DNA from: Azospirillum brasilense
GTDB taxonomy: Bacteria; Pseudomonadota; Alphaproteobacteria; Azospirillales; Azospirillaceae
Assembly: GCF_008365405.1 (NCBI RefSeq)
Contig: NZ_QOKV01000013.1
Coordinates: 62,001 to 126,000, forward strand
Direction: 5' to 3'
DNA length: 64,000 nucleotides
A program made the translations under genes and the position numbers. The notes beneath the pieces were generated by a model, which did no database searches, had not been told where the DNA came from, and saw nothing but the letters and a program-made list of their open reading frames with translations. Shown one piece after another: positions 24,479-33,061 of the stretch (the first letter of the stretch is position 1; every line of letters begins with the position of its first letter).

Positions 24479-24955
24479 ATGTCCGCATTGCCCGAATCCA
24501 CCACACCCCCCGCAGACCGTTCCGGCCGCGAATACCCCGACCGTCCCTGGGTGGGGGTGGGCGCCGTGGTGTGGCGCGGCGACCGGGTGCTGCTGATCCG
24601 CCGGGGCCGCCCGCCGCGGATGGGGCAGTGGAGCCTGCCCGGCGGCGCCCAGTCGGTGGGCGAGACGGTGTTCGAGACGGCGGTGCGCGAGGTGCTGGAG
24701 GAGACCGGCCTGCACGTCGTGCCGACGGAGGTGGTCACCGTGGTGGACGCCATGACGCTCGACGACGCCGGGACCGTCCAGTACCACTACACCATCGTCG
24801 AGGTGGCGGCGGAGAGCCCGGAGGGCGAGGCGGTCTGCGCCGACGATGCCCTGGAAGCGCGCTGGGCCACCATCGACGAGGCCGCGGAGCTGACCGAATG
24901 GGACGAGACGGAGCGGGTCATCCGCCTGTCGGCGTCGCGGCGAGCCGCCGGATGA
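24479..24955 (+). CDS. NUDIX hydrolase (ADP-ribose/NADH pyrophosphatase-like)
   Basis: Hydrolyses a nucleoside diphosphate linked to another group. 158 residues with a complete Nudix box, G-x5-E-x7-REVLEETGL (GGAQSVGETVFETAVREVLE...). QWSLPGG precedes it and the fold matches the ADP-ribose-type subgroup. The 3' end overlaps the convergent EAL gene by 38 bases. The exact substrate is not determined. Confidence 0.9.
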   Translation: MSALPESTTPPADRSGREYPDRPWVGVGAVVWRGDRVLLIRRGRPPRMGQWSLPGGAQSVGETVFETAVREVLEETGLHVVPTEVVTVVDAMTLDDAGTVQYHYTIVEVAAESPEGEAVCADDALEARWATIDEAAELTEWDETERVIRLSASRRAAG

Positions 24956-25754
24956 AGTCAGGGACCTGCTCCGTGTCCAGGGGCTTGGCCAGCAGATAGC
25001 CCTGGATGCGGTCGCAGCGGTAGGCGCGCAGGTACAAAAGCTCGTCGTTGGTCTCCACCCCCTCGGCGATCGCCTGCATCCCCAGCGCGTGGGCGAGGTC
25101 GATGATCGCGCGCACGATGGCGGCGGCGTCGCGGTCCTGCACCATCGCCTGGGTGAAGTGCTTGTCGATCTTCAGCGCCTCGACCGGCACGCGGCGCAGC
25201 AGGGACAGCGAGGAATAGCCCGTCCCGAAATCGTCCAGCACCAATCGCACCCCGGCGCCGCGCAACTGCGTCAGCACCTCGCGCGAGGACTCGCTGTGCT
25301 CGAACAGGGCGGTTTCGGTCAGCTCCAGTTTCAGATTGGCGGCGGGCAGACCGGTTTCGGCGAGGATGCCCAGAACGGTGCGGGCGAAGCCGGGGTCTTC
25401 CAACTGCCGCGCCGACAGGTTCACCGCCACCGGCACGTCGGCGATGCCCTCCTGCATCCAGCCCGCGGCGGTTTCGCAGGCGCGGCGCACCGTCCATTCG
25501 CCGAGGATGTGGATGGCGTCGCTGGTCTCCGCCATGGGAATGAAGACGTCGGGGGGGATCACCGTGCCGTCGTCGAGCCGCCAGCGCGACAGCGCCTCGA
25601 ACCCGGTCAACCGCCCGCTGTGAGTGTCGGCCTGCGGCTGGAAGGCGAGGCGCAACTCGCCGTGCCGGATGGCGTCGCGCACGCGGTCGGAGAAGGTGCC
25701 GGCACCCGGCGCGATGGCACCCGGCGCGATGGTCGCGTTCTGGTTCACCGCCAT
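24918..25754 (-). CDS. EAL-domain c-di-GMP phosphodiesterase
   Basis: Stand-alone EAL protein of 278 residues that should cleave c-di-GMP to pGpG. The catalytic motifs FEALSRW, VNLSARQLED, ELTETAL, DDFGTGYSSL, KIDKHF and EGVETNDE are all intact. No GGDEF or sensor domain. The ATG at 25754 follows GGAGGGGAT. The first 20 residues (ATIAPGAIAPGAG) are encoded by a 15-base direct repeat. The end overlaps the NUDIX gene on the other strand. Confidence 0.92.
   Translation of the reverse strand: MAVNQNATIAPGAIAPGAGTFSDRVRDAIRHGELRLAFQPQADTHSGRLTGFEALSRWRLDDGTVIPPDVFIPMAETSDAIHILGEWTVRRACETAAGWMQEGIADVPVAVNLSARQLEDPGFARTVLGILAETGLPAANLKLELTETALFEHSESSREVLTQLRGAGVRLVLDDFGTGYSSLSLLRRVPVEALKIDKHFTQAMVQDRDAAAIVRAIIDLAHALGMQAIAEGVETNDELLYLRAYRCDRIQGYLLAKPLDTEQVPDFIRRLAATPTGG
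25701..25730. repeat. 15-base tandem repeat in the 5' end of the EAL gene
   Basis: Two perfect copies of GGCACCCGGCGCGAT in a row, encoding APGAI twice near residue 10. In frame, so copy-number change would be tolerated. Confidence 0.85.
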
Positions 25755-25910
25755 ATCCCCTCCGGTCCAGCCCTCGGTTGTCACCCATTCCAATGGGCTT
25801 AACAGCCGAAGCGAGGCTTGTTAACCATATCTCAGGGGTATTTAAGCGGTTTTTCCAGTTTTACGAAAGAGTTAACGGATTCTCTGACGGTGATAAGATT
25901 GGGAGGCGTT

Positions 25911-25940
25911 AACCCTTCTCCCCCAGAGAGGAGAAGGGTT
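25911..25940 (-). terminator. Hairpin after ychF
   Basis: AACCCTTCTCC / GGAGAAGGGTT, an 11-base perfect stem starting 15 bases after the ychF stop. The T-run is poor. Confidence 0.65.
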
Positions 25941-25954
25941 GCGCGGCTGTCCAA

Positions 25955-27055
25955 TCAAACGTTGAAGCGGAAATGGAAGATGTCGCCGTCGTTGACGACG
26001 TACTCCTTGCCTTCCTGGCGCATCTTGCCGTTGTCCTTGGCGCCCTGCTCGCCACCCAGCGTGATGTAGCTGTCGAAGTCGATGGTCTCGGCCCGGATGA
26101 AGCCGCGCTCGAAATCGGTGTGGATGACGCCGGCCGCTTCCGGGGCCTTGGCGCCGCGGCGCACCGTCCAGGCGCGGGCTTCCTTCGGGCCGACGGTGAA
26201 GAAGGTGATGAGGTCGAGAAGCTGGAAGCCAGCGCGGATCAGCTTGTTGAGGCCGGTCTCCTCCAGCCCGAGGGATTCCAGGAACTCCTGCTTCTCGGCG
26301 GCGTCGGAGAGCTGGGCGACCTCCGCCTCGATGGCGGCGGAGATGACGACCATGCCGGCGTTCTCGGCCTTGGCCTTTTCGGCGACCTTGGCGGTCAGGC
26401 TGTTGCCGGTGGCCGCCGAGGCCTCCTCGACGTTGCAGACGTAGAGGACGGGCTTGGCGGTCAGCAGCATGAACTGCTTGAAGACCGGCCACTCCTCGTC
26501 GCTGACCTCGACGACGCGGGCCGGCTTGCCGTCCTGGAGGACCTTCAGCGCGCGCTCCATCAGATCGGCCTTGATCTTGGAGTCCTTGTCGCCGCCCTTG
26601 GCCTTCTTCTGGAGGCTGGTGAGCTGGCGCTCCAGGCTCTCCATGTCGGCGAGCATCAGCTCCGTCTCGACCACCTCGGCGTCGCGCAGGGGATCGACGT
26701 TGCCTTCCACATGGGTGACGTCGTCGTCCTCGAAGCAGCGCAGGACGTGGACGATGGCGTCCACCTCGCGGATGTTGGCGAGGAACTGGTTGCCCAGACC
26801 TTCACCCTTCGAGGCGCCGCGGATCAGGCCGGCGATGTCGACGAATTCGAGCTGGGTCGGGATGATCTTCTGCGACTTGGCGATGGCCGCCAGCTTGTCC
26901 AGCCGCGGGTCGGGCACGCCGACGCGGCCGACGTTCGGCTCCTTGGTGCAGAAGGGGAAGTTCGCCGCCTCGGCCGCCTGGGTGGCGGTCAGCGCGTTGA
27001 ACAGGGTCGACTTGCCGACGTTCGGCAGGCCGACGATGCCGCAATTGAAGCCCAT
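25955..27055 (-). CDS. ychF: Redox-regulated ATPase/GTPase YchF
   Basis: Ribosome-associated P-loop NTPase of the Obg/OLA1 group; binds ATP in preference to GTP in characterised members. 366 residues, full length: P-loop GLPNVGKST at 9-17, switch DIAGLIRGASKGEGLGNQFL, the coiled coil (ESLERQLTSLQKKAKGG) and a C-terminal TGS domain ending DIFHFRFNV. Downstream of tonB on the same strand with 118 bases between. The usual pth/rplY neighbours are not visible. Confidence 0.95.
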   Translation of the reverse strand: MGFNCGIVGLPNVGKSTLFNALTATQAAEAANFPFCTKEPNVGRVGVPDPRLDKLAAIAKSQKIIPTQLEFVDIAGLIRGASKGEGLGNQFLANIREVDAIVHVLRCFEDDDVTHVEGNVDPLRDAEVVETELMLADMESLERQLTSLQKKAKGGDKDSKIKADLMERALKVLQDGKPARVVEVSDEEWPVFKQFMLLTAKPVLYVCNVEEASAATGNSLTAKVAEKAKAENAGMVVISAAIEAEVAQLSDAAEKQEFLESLGLEETGLNKLIRAGFQLLDLITFFTVGPKEARAWTVRRGAKAPEAAGVIHTDFERGFIRAETIDFDSYITLGGEQGAKDNGKMRQEGKEYVVNDGDIFHFRFNV

Positions 27056-27173
27056 GGGGGTGCTCGCCGTCGGAAATCTCGGGAATTGGGGCGCTTTATC
27101 CTACGTGGAGCCGCAAAGCGCAAACGGGAAGTGGGGGTGGGCAGGGTTGAGCACCACTTCCGACGCGCCGGAT

Positions 27174-27983
27174 TTACCGCGGGCGGAACAGGAAGGGCAC
27201 GGAGAAAACGCGGTCCTCTGCCGACAGACCGGGCGGCGGGGTGGGGAAGGGAGACGCCTTGCGCACCGCGGCCAGGGCGGCGCGGTCCAGCGCCTCGTCG
27301 CCGCTCGACGTCAGGATGGCGGCGTCGAGCACCTCGCCCGCCGTGCCGAGGGTCAGCTTGACGGTGGCCTGCCCGCCGCCGACCACCTTCTCCGGCTTGT
27401 GCCGCCCGATCCAGGCCCAGACCTGCGCCCCGTAATCCACCATCGCGCCCCGGCTGGCCGACACCGGCTCGACCGCCGCCGCCGCGTTGCGACCGGTTCC
27501 GGTTCCGGCGGACGGCGCCGGGGAGGGATTCTGAACAGGGGCCGCCTGCGGTTTCGGCATCGCCTTGACGGGTGGCTTTGGCGCTGGCTTCGGCAGCGGC
27601 TTGGGTGGTGGTGGAGGGATCGGTTCTGGTGCGGGTTCCGGGGTCGGTTCTGCCTCCGGGGTCGCCGGTTCGGGAGTGGGCTCCGGCTCCGGTTCCGGCG
27701 CGGGTTCCCGCTGCGGTTCGATCTCCGGGGTGATCTCCGGTTCGGCGACCGCGGCCGGCGGCGGGCCGCTGTCCGCCTCGGACGCCACCAGCATCACCTC
27801 GATCACCGGCGTGGTTTCGTTCAGGCTGACGGCGCCGGTCTCCTCCGCGACCGTGCCGGGGGCCGCTCCGGCGGCGGACAGGAGGACGGCCAGGATGCCG
27901 GCGTGCAGCGTCCCGGACAGGGCGAGCGCCCCCAGCGGCCGGCGGGCCGGCTGGGGACGCTCATGCAGGCGGATCGCGCGCAA
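27174..27983 (-). CDS. tonB: TonB energy-transducing protein
   Basis: Couples the inner-membrane proton gradient to outer-membrane receptors. 269 residues: cytoplasmic start, one signal-anchor helix (LGALALSGTLHAGILAVLL, with His as in TonB), a long Pro/Glu- then Pro/Lys-rich spacer (about 70-150) spanning the periplasm, and a C-terminal TonB domain (VKLTLGTAGEVLDAAILTSS ...AALAAVRKASPFPTPP). exbB and exbD are not adjacent. It lies 27 bases downstream of the copper-type receptor gene, probably one operon. Confidence 0.9.
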   Translation of the reverse strand: MRAIRLHERPQPARRPLGALALSGTLHAGILAVLLSAAGAAPGTVAEETGAVSLNETTPVIEVMLVASEADSGPPPAAVAEPEITPEIEPQREPAPEPEPEPTPEPATPEAEPTPEPAPEPIPPPPPKPLPKPAPKPPVKAMPKPQAAPVQNPSPAPSAGTGTGRNAAAAVEPVSASRGAMVDYGAQVWAWIGRHKPEKVVGGGQATVKLTLGTAGEVLDAAILTSSGDEALDRAALAAVRKASPFPTPPPGLSAEDRVFSVPFLFRPR

Positions 27984-28010
27984 GGCGGGGGCCTCGTCAG
28001 CCGGCCTCCA

Positions 28011-30257
28011 TCAGAAGGCCATCGTCAGGCCGAGGTTGAAGGACCGCCCCATGCCGGCCAGGGCGCCGATCGGCTGGCGGTTGCCGCTGGCGCGGAAATC
28101 GCCGTAATCGACGCCGCCCAGCGGCAGGTAATAGTGGGCGTCGAACAGGTTCTCGATCCCGACGTCGGCGCGCAGATTGCCCCAGACGTAACTGGTGCGC
28201 AAGTTGACCAGGGCGTAGCTGGGGGTTTCCGGCTCGTTCCGCCCGGAATCCACCAGGAATTTGCGCCCGACCATCTGGAATTCCAGGACGCTGCTCCAGT
28301 CGCCCAACCGGTGGCCCAGGTCGATCGTCCCGTTCAGCGGCATGATGTGATAGAGGTCGCGCCCGGTGTCGAGGTTGCGGCTGCGGACGTAGCTGACCAC
28401 GGCGCCCACCGTGAACTCGCCCAGTCGCTCGTCCTGGTGCACGATGCTGCGGCCCTCGGCGTTGATGCCGTACAGCTCCGCCGTGTGGTTGGCGAAGCGC
28501 AGCTGGACGAAGCCGTTCGACAGGCTGCCGATGCGGTCGGCGTCGATGAAGTTCTCGACGTGCGAATAATAGGGCGTGACCTTGACCGACCAGCGCTTGG
28601 CCTCGGCGTCCTGCCAAGCGGCGGTGGCGCCGACCGTGTAGGCGGTTTCCGGCTTCAGGTCCGGGTTGCCGACATAGCCGTTGGCGTCGCCGTACCAGCC
28701 GATCATCGTGGAGGACATGCCCCCGGTGCCCCAGGCGAACCGCTCGTACAGGTTGGGCGAACGGGTCTTGCGGGCGAAGCCCAACTCGTAGCGTTCCGAC
28801 GCGGACGGCGCGAAGCGGAGCAGTGCCGTGGCGTCGACGTTCACGTCGGTCTTGGAGCGGTCAGCCCGGTTGAAGGCCGTGGCGGCGGGCGCGTCCGGGT
28901 TCGCCATGCCCATACCCATGCCCATCATGCCGGTGCGGATCGGGTCGGCCCAGGAGTAGGGCTGGACCGGCCCGTTCTCCATCCACACCACGTCGTTGCG
29001 CACACCGAGCAGCGAGGTCCAGGCCGGGGTCCAGCGCTTTTCCCATTCCGCGAAGGTGCCCAGCCGGTCGCGCCGCGCGTCGTTCAGGTTCACGAAGGTC
29101 AGCGGCGACATCATCGCCGACCCGGCGACCGGCGGCCACCAGTCGTCGATGCGGTAGCGGACCAGCTCGTTGCCGACGCGCAGCGTGTCCTGCGCCGACA
29201 GCGGCACCTCCGCCGAGACGGCGTAGCCCATCTCGTGCGAGTCCGTGTTCATCGGCATGCCGCCACGGTCGGCGCCGCCCTTGTCGTGCAGGAAGTTCAT
29301 GGCGTGGACGGTGCGCTGCCAGAAGGCCCGGCCGTCCAGCGTGCCCCAGTCGAACGCGCCCTTGTAATGGCCGTTCAGGGTGGTGCCGCGGTTCAGCGTC
29401 ATGTCCATGCGCTGGTTCGCAAAGCCGGAATAGGGCGAATACTGGTAACCGCCGGACAGGGTGATCTCGTGCCCGTCCTTGCGCGCGCTGGCCGACAGGG
29501 CGTGGTTCTGCACGTTGTAGAGGGTGGAGCGGACCTTGTCCCCGTCGCCGTCCTTGTAGTCGTCCGCCCGGCTCCAGGCGCCGGTGTAGCGCAGGCTGAA
29601 CCGCTCGGTCGCCGCGGTGGCGGTGCCGGACAGGGTGGTGCCGTTGCCGTTCGAGCGGTAGATGGTGGACAGGCTGCCCTCGCCGTGGATGGGCTCGCCG
29701 GGCTGGGCGTAAACGGGAGGCTTGCTGGTCACCGAGACGGTTCCGGCGATGCTGTCGCCGCCCTTGCTGACCGGGGTGACGCCGGCGATGGCCTCGATCG
29801 CGCCGATGACGGCGGGGTCGGCGTAGGACAGCGGCGCGTTCATGTGGTTGGCGCAGGCGGCGGTCATCGGCATGCCGTCCAGCTGGACGCGCACGCGGTC
29901 GTCGGCCAGACCGTTCAGCGCTGGCAGGCTGGAGAATCCGCCCGCGCTGTAGAGCGACACGCCGGGCAGGCTGCGCAGCAGCGCCGCGGCGTCCGGGCTG
30001 GCGATCTTGCGGCTGGCGATCTCAGCGGCGTCCAGCGTGCCGGTGCCGAGCGGCCGGGACAGGCCCTTCTCCGGCACCGTGGCGGCGGGGGCCGTCTCCG
30101 TCTCGACCGGGACGGCGGGCAGGGCCTGCGGGGTCTGGGCTGCGGCCGGCGCGCCGAGAGCGGCGAGGATGCCCGTCAGAAGAGCGGTGGAGGCGAGAAG
30201 ACGATTGGACAAACGGGGGGCGTTCGCCGCGGCGGCGGCGGTGGACAGGCGAATCAT
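28011..30257 (-). CDS. TonB-dependent outer-membrane receptor, copper (OprC/NosA) type
   Basis: 748 residues with a signal peptide (ASTALLTGILAALGAPAAAQ), a plug domain (LLRSLPGVSLYSAGGFSSLP, RVQLDGMPMTAACANHMNAP) and a C-terminal barrel ending in Phe (SFNLGLTMAF). The CANHMN segment in the plug and repeated Met (GMMGMGMGMANP near residue 450) fit the copper-receptor group. Grouped with a DUF2946 protein and tonB, a common copper cluster. The ATG at 30257 follows GAGAACGAG. Copper as substrate is inferred from family. Confidence 0.85.
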   Translation of the reverse strand: MIRLSTAAAAANAPRLSNRLLASTALLTGILAALGAPAAAQTPQALPAVPVETETAPAATVPEKGLSRPLGTGTLDAAEIASRKIASPDAAALLRSLPGVSLYSAGGFSSLPALNGLADDRVRVQLDGMPMTAACANHMNAPLSYADPAVIGAIEAIAGVTPVSKGGDSIAGTVSVTSKPPVYAQPGEPIHGEGSLSTIYRSNGNGTTLSGTATAATERFSLRYTGAWSRADDYKDGDGDKVRSTLYNVQNHALSASARKDGHEITLSGGYQYSPYSGFANQRMDMTLNRGTTLNGHYKGAFDWGTLDGRAFWQRTVHAMNFLHDKGGADRGGMPMNTDSHEMGYAVSAEVPLSAQDTLRVGNELVRYRIDDWWPPVAGSAMMSPLTFVNLNDARRDRLGTFAEWEKRWTPAWTSLLGVRNDVVWMENGPVQPYSWADPIRTGMMGMGMGMANPDAPAATAFNRADRSKTDVNVDATALLRFAPSASERYELGFARKTRSPNLYERFAWGTGGMSSTMIGWYGDANGYVGNPDLKPETAYTVGATAAWQDAEAKRWSVKVTPYYSHVENFIDADRIGSLSNGFVQLRFANHTAELYGINAEGRSIVHQDERLGEFTVGAVVSYVRSRNLDTGRDLYHIMPLNGTIDLGHRLGDWSSVLEFQMVGRKFLVDSGRNEPETPSYALVNLRTSYVWGNLRADVGIENLFDAHYYLPLGGVDYGDFRASGNRQPIGALAGMGRSFNLGLTMAF

Positions 30258-30471
30258 AGGGCGCTCGTTCTCGAATCGGACGAGTGAAGATCGGCGCAGC
30301 CTTGCCGTCCCGCCCGGCCGTCGATCCGCGCGACAATCGGCGCAAGGGATCGGGACCGGCGGGTTGCGGTGCGAAGGCTGGCGTGAGGGGTGGAGTGGGC
30401 ACGGCCGGGAGGGCCACGCCGCCAAGCTCAAAAGCCGGGCGCGGCGATCACACGGCGCATGCCGAGGGCGG

Positions 30472-30885
30472 TCAGACGAGGGCCGGGGGCGCTCGTGCCT
30501 TCAGCCGCGACAGGAACCAGCCGGCGGCGATGTGCTGGCCGGGCAGTCCGATGGAGCTGTGGGCGACGACGGAGACGGGCAGCACCACGGTCAGAAGCGG
30601 CGGCGGCGCGGCGAGGCCGGCGACCAGCCCGCAGACCGGGCAATCCTCGCCCATGGACAGCGTGGGTTTGCCGTCCGGGATCAGGGAGTCGGGGGGCGGG
30701 CCGTCGGGGAGGGCGATGGAGGCCATGCCCTGCGGCGTGCAGATCATGACCGTTTCGCCGGTCGCGGCGTTGGCCACCGGAATCAGGAAGGCCCAGCCCA
30801 GAAGCTGCAGAAGCAAAGCCACCCCGCCCGCCATCACGGCGGCGCGGCCCAGCCTGCGTCCGATGCTTCCGATTAAAGCCGGCAT
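30472..30885 (-). CDS. DUF2946-family protein
   Basis: 137 residues with an N-terminal membrane segment (VMAGGVALLLQLLGWAFLIPV) and a second one (PPPLLTVVLPVSVVAHSSIG). Between them lies the family CPVCG motif (GEDCPVCGLVAG). DUF2946 proteins are found beside copper TonB receptors and may bind or respond to copper; no function is proved. First gene of the receptor/tonB group on this strand. Confidence 0.8.
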   Translation of the reverse strand: MPALIGSIGRRLGRAAVMAGGVALLLQLLGWAFLIPVANAATGETVMICTPQGMASIALPDGPPPDSLIPDGKPTLSMGEDCPVCGLVAGLAAPPPLLTVVLPVSVVAHSSIGLPGQHIAAGWFLSRLKARAPPALV

Positions 30886-30900
30886 GTCCCGGTCGACCCC

Positions 30901-30931
30901 TTAATCCGAGTAAGGGATTAGGTTAATCGGA
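30901..30931. promoter_or_regulatory. Repeated TTAATC-type operator before the copper cluster
   Basis: TTAATCCGA and TTAATCGGA lie 22 bases apart, and TAATCC / GGATTA form an inverted repeat inside. They sit 16-45 bases before the DUF2946 start. Likely a regulator site; the regulator is unknown. Confidence 0.45.
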
Positions 30932-30986
30932 CTATGCCGAAGGAACAAGGGACTATTGGTCGCAGCCCCGCACCGGTGCGCCACTT

Positions 30987-32927
30987 TTAGGAGGGCAGAA
31001 CCTCGCCCAGCGCCCCGGCCAGATCGGCGGGCAGCACCGGCTTGTGCAGCAGGCGGCAGCCGAGCGACATGGCCTCGCGCAACCGCTCCGGGGCGGTGTC
31101 GCCGGTGATGATGATGCCCGGCACCGGCCAGCGCTGGCGCACCAGCTCGACCACCGAGCGTCCGGAGTCGCCGCCCGGCAGACGGTAGTCGGTCAGCACC
31201 ACATGGGGGCGCCGCAGGCCGGGCAGCGCCGCGGCCAGTTCACTCGCCGAGGACACGGCGACCACGCGCAGGCCCCAGCGTTTCAGCATTATGGTCATGC
31301 TGCGGCGGACCTGCTCGTCGTCCTCCACCAGCAGCACCGTGCGCCCTTTCAGCCGCGGTTCCCGGTTGGCGACCGGAACCACCGCGGCGCTGGCCTCCGG
31401 CTTGCGGGCGTAGGGCACCGTCACCGAAAAGACCGAACCCGAGCCGACCCGCGAGCGCAGGGCCACCTCCGCCCCCAGCAGGCGGGCGAGGCGCGACACG
31501 ATGGACAGGCCCAGCCCGAAGCCCTGGGTGGCGTTGCGCTCCGGATTGTTGAGCTGGCGGAATTCCTCGAAGATGGCCTCGCGGGCGTCCTCGGGGATGC
31601 CCGGCCCGTTGTCCCACACCTGGAACTCCACCCCGTCCGCCCGGCGGCGGCAGCCGACCAGCACCCGCCCTCGACCGTCCGTATCCTTGCGCCGGCCGTG
31701 CGCGATGGCGTTGGACAGCAGGTTGCGCAGCAGCCGTTCCAGAAGATGGGGGTCGGTGGACACGGCCAAGCGGCCGGGCCGGCAGCGCAGTTCGATGGAC
31801 GACGCCTCGGCCACGCCGCGGAACTCCTCGGCCAAGCGGGTCATCAGGGCCGTGGGCGAGAAATCGCTGACCGCCACCTCGATGACGCCGGCCTCCAGCC
31901 GGGACAGATCGAGCAGCCCGCTCAGCATGCCGTTCAGGCTGTCGATGGACGCCTTCAGCCGGTTGAGCGATTCCTGGGCGATCGGGTCGGCGCCGACCGA
32001 CCCGAGCAGGACATGAGCATAGAGAGCCGCCGCCTGGATCGGCTGGCGCAGGTCGTGGCTGGCCGCGGCGAGGAACTTGGTCTTGGCCCGGTTCGCCGCC
32101 TCCGCCATCTCCTTCGCTTGCTTGAGCTGCTCCTGCGTCCGCTTCCGTTCGGTCACGTCGCGGAAGATCACCGCGATGCGGCGCTGCTCGGGGGCGCCGA
32201 CTTTGAAGACGTAGAAATTGATCCATTTTTCGAGCGGTCCGGCATACAGCTCCGTCCGCGTCGATTCACCGTCGCGCGCCGCGCGGCCGAACACCTCGTA
32301 CCAGTGGTCCTCGAAGGCCGGGCTGATCTCGCGCAGCCGCCGCCCGACGAAGTCCTCCCCGGTCATACGCCGCGCCGCGGGATTCATCTCCAGGTACAGC
32401 ACGTCCACCGGCCGGTCGCCGTCGAACAGGACGTCGGCGAGGAGGAATCCCTCGTCCATCGCCTCGAACAGGGTGCGGAACCGCCGCTCGCTTTCGGTGA
32501 GCTGGGCCGTGCGCTCCTCAACCCGCTGCTCCAGATCAGCGTTGGCCTGCTCCAGTTCCTCGGTGAGGACCTGAAGCTCCTCGTAGGAGGTCTGGAGCTC
32601 CTCCGACAGATGGGTCTCATCCCGGCGGAGCGTGTTCAAGCGCTGGTCGGAATCCGCCAAGGCGTCGAGCAGCTCCGCCCGGCGGGTTTCCGACGCGGTG
32701 AGGCGCTCGCGCAGCGCGGCGATCTCATGCCGCTGCGCGGTCATTTCCTCTTCGAGCTGAATCCGGTCGGCCGCCAGAAGGCGGGCTTCCTCGAGGGCAT
32801 CCTCCGCCGTCACCAGGGCCTGTTCCAGGCTCCGGTCCAGTTCGGCGACACGCTGGAGCAACACGTCGCGCTCGGACTCGCGCGCATCGCCCCCTGCGCG
32901 GATGGATGCCGATTTTCCCAAACTCAC
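30987..32927 (-). CDS. PAS hybrid histidine kinase with receiver
   Basis: About 646 residues: an N-terminal coiled coil (16-150, including the ELQTSYEELQVLTEELEQAN signature shared with CheR-linked proteins), a PAS domain (~150-260), a HisKA domain with phosphoacceptor ASHDLRQPIQ (~289), an ATPase domain (NLLSNAIAHG, WDNGPGIPED, GFGLGLSIV) and a C-terminal receiver (LLVEDDEQ, LTDYRLPGG, HKPVL). No membrane segment. The start is uncertain: GTG at 32927 is used; an ATG at 33044 would leave almost no room before the divergent CheB gene. Confidence 0.88.
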   Translation of the reverse strand: MSLGKSASIRAGGDARESERDVLLQRVAELDRSLEQALVTAEDALEEARLLAADRIQLEEEMTAQRHEIAALRERLTASETRRAELLDALADSDQRLNTLRRDETHLSEELQTSYEELQVLTEELEQANADLEQRVEERTAQLTESERRFRTLFEAMDEGFLLADVLFDGDRPVDVLYLEMNPAARRMTGEDFVGRRLREISPAFEDHWYEVFGRAARDGESTRTELYAGPLEKWINFYVFKVGAPEQRRIAVIFRDVTERKRTQEQLKQAKEMAEAANRAKTKFLAAASHDLRQPIQAAALYAHVLLGSVGADPIAQESLNRLKASIDSLNGMLSGLLDLSRLEAGVIEVAVSDFSPTALMTRLAEEFRGVAEASSIELRCRPGRLAVSTDPHLLERLLRNLLSNAIAHGRRKDTDGRGRVLVGCRRRADGVEFQVWDNGPGIPEDAREAIFEEFRQLNNPERNATQGFGLGLSIVSRLARLLGAEVALRSRVGSGSVFSVTVPYARKPEASAAVVPVANREPRLKGRTVLLVEDDEQVRRSMTIMLKRWGLRVVAVSSASELAAALPGLRRPHVVLTDYRLPGGDSGRSVVELVRQRWPVPGIIITGDTAPERLREAMSLGCRLLHKPVLPADLAGALGEVLPS

Positions 32928-33061
32928 CCCTCTCGTTGGAAGCGAATGATTGCACAGCCCGCTCAACAGTGCGCGCGTGGAAAAGTGATAGAACCAAAGC
33001 CGGAATTTCTGCATCGCCCTGCTGTTAATGCCGTGCATGAACATTCTGTCGTTTCCGGCTC

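Noticed and set aside
26454..30287. A 1277-codon open frame on the plus strand
   Set aside because: It is antisense to ychF, tonB and the copper receptor, which have clear motifs. Long open antisense frames are expected at this GC; its composition (Arg/Gly/His-rich, no domain) is that of a shadow.
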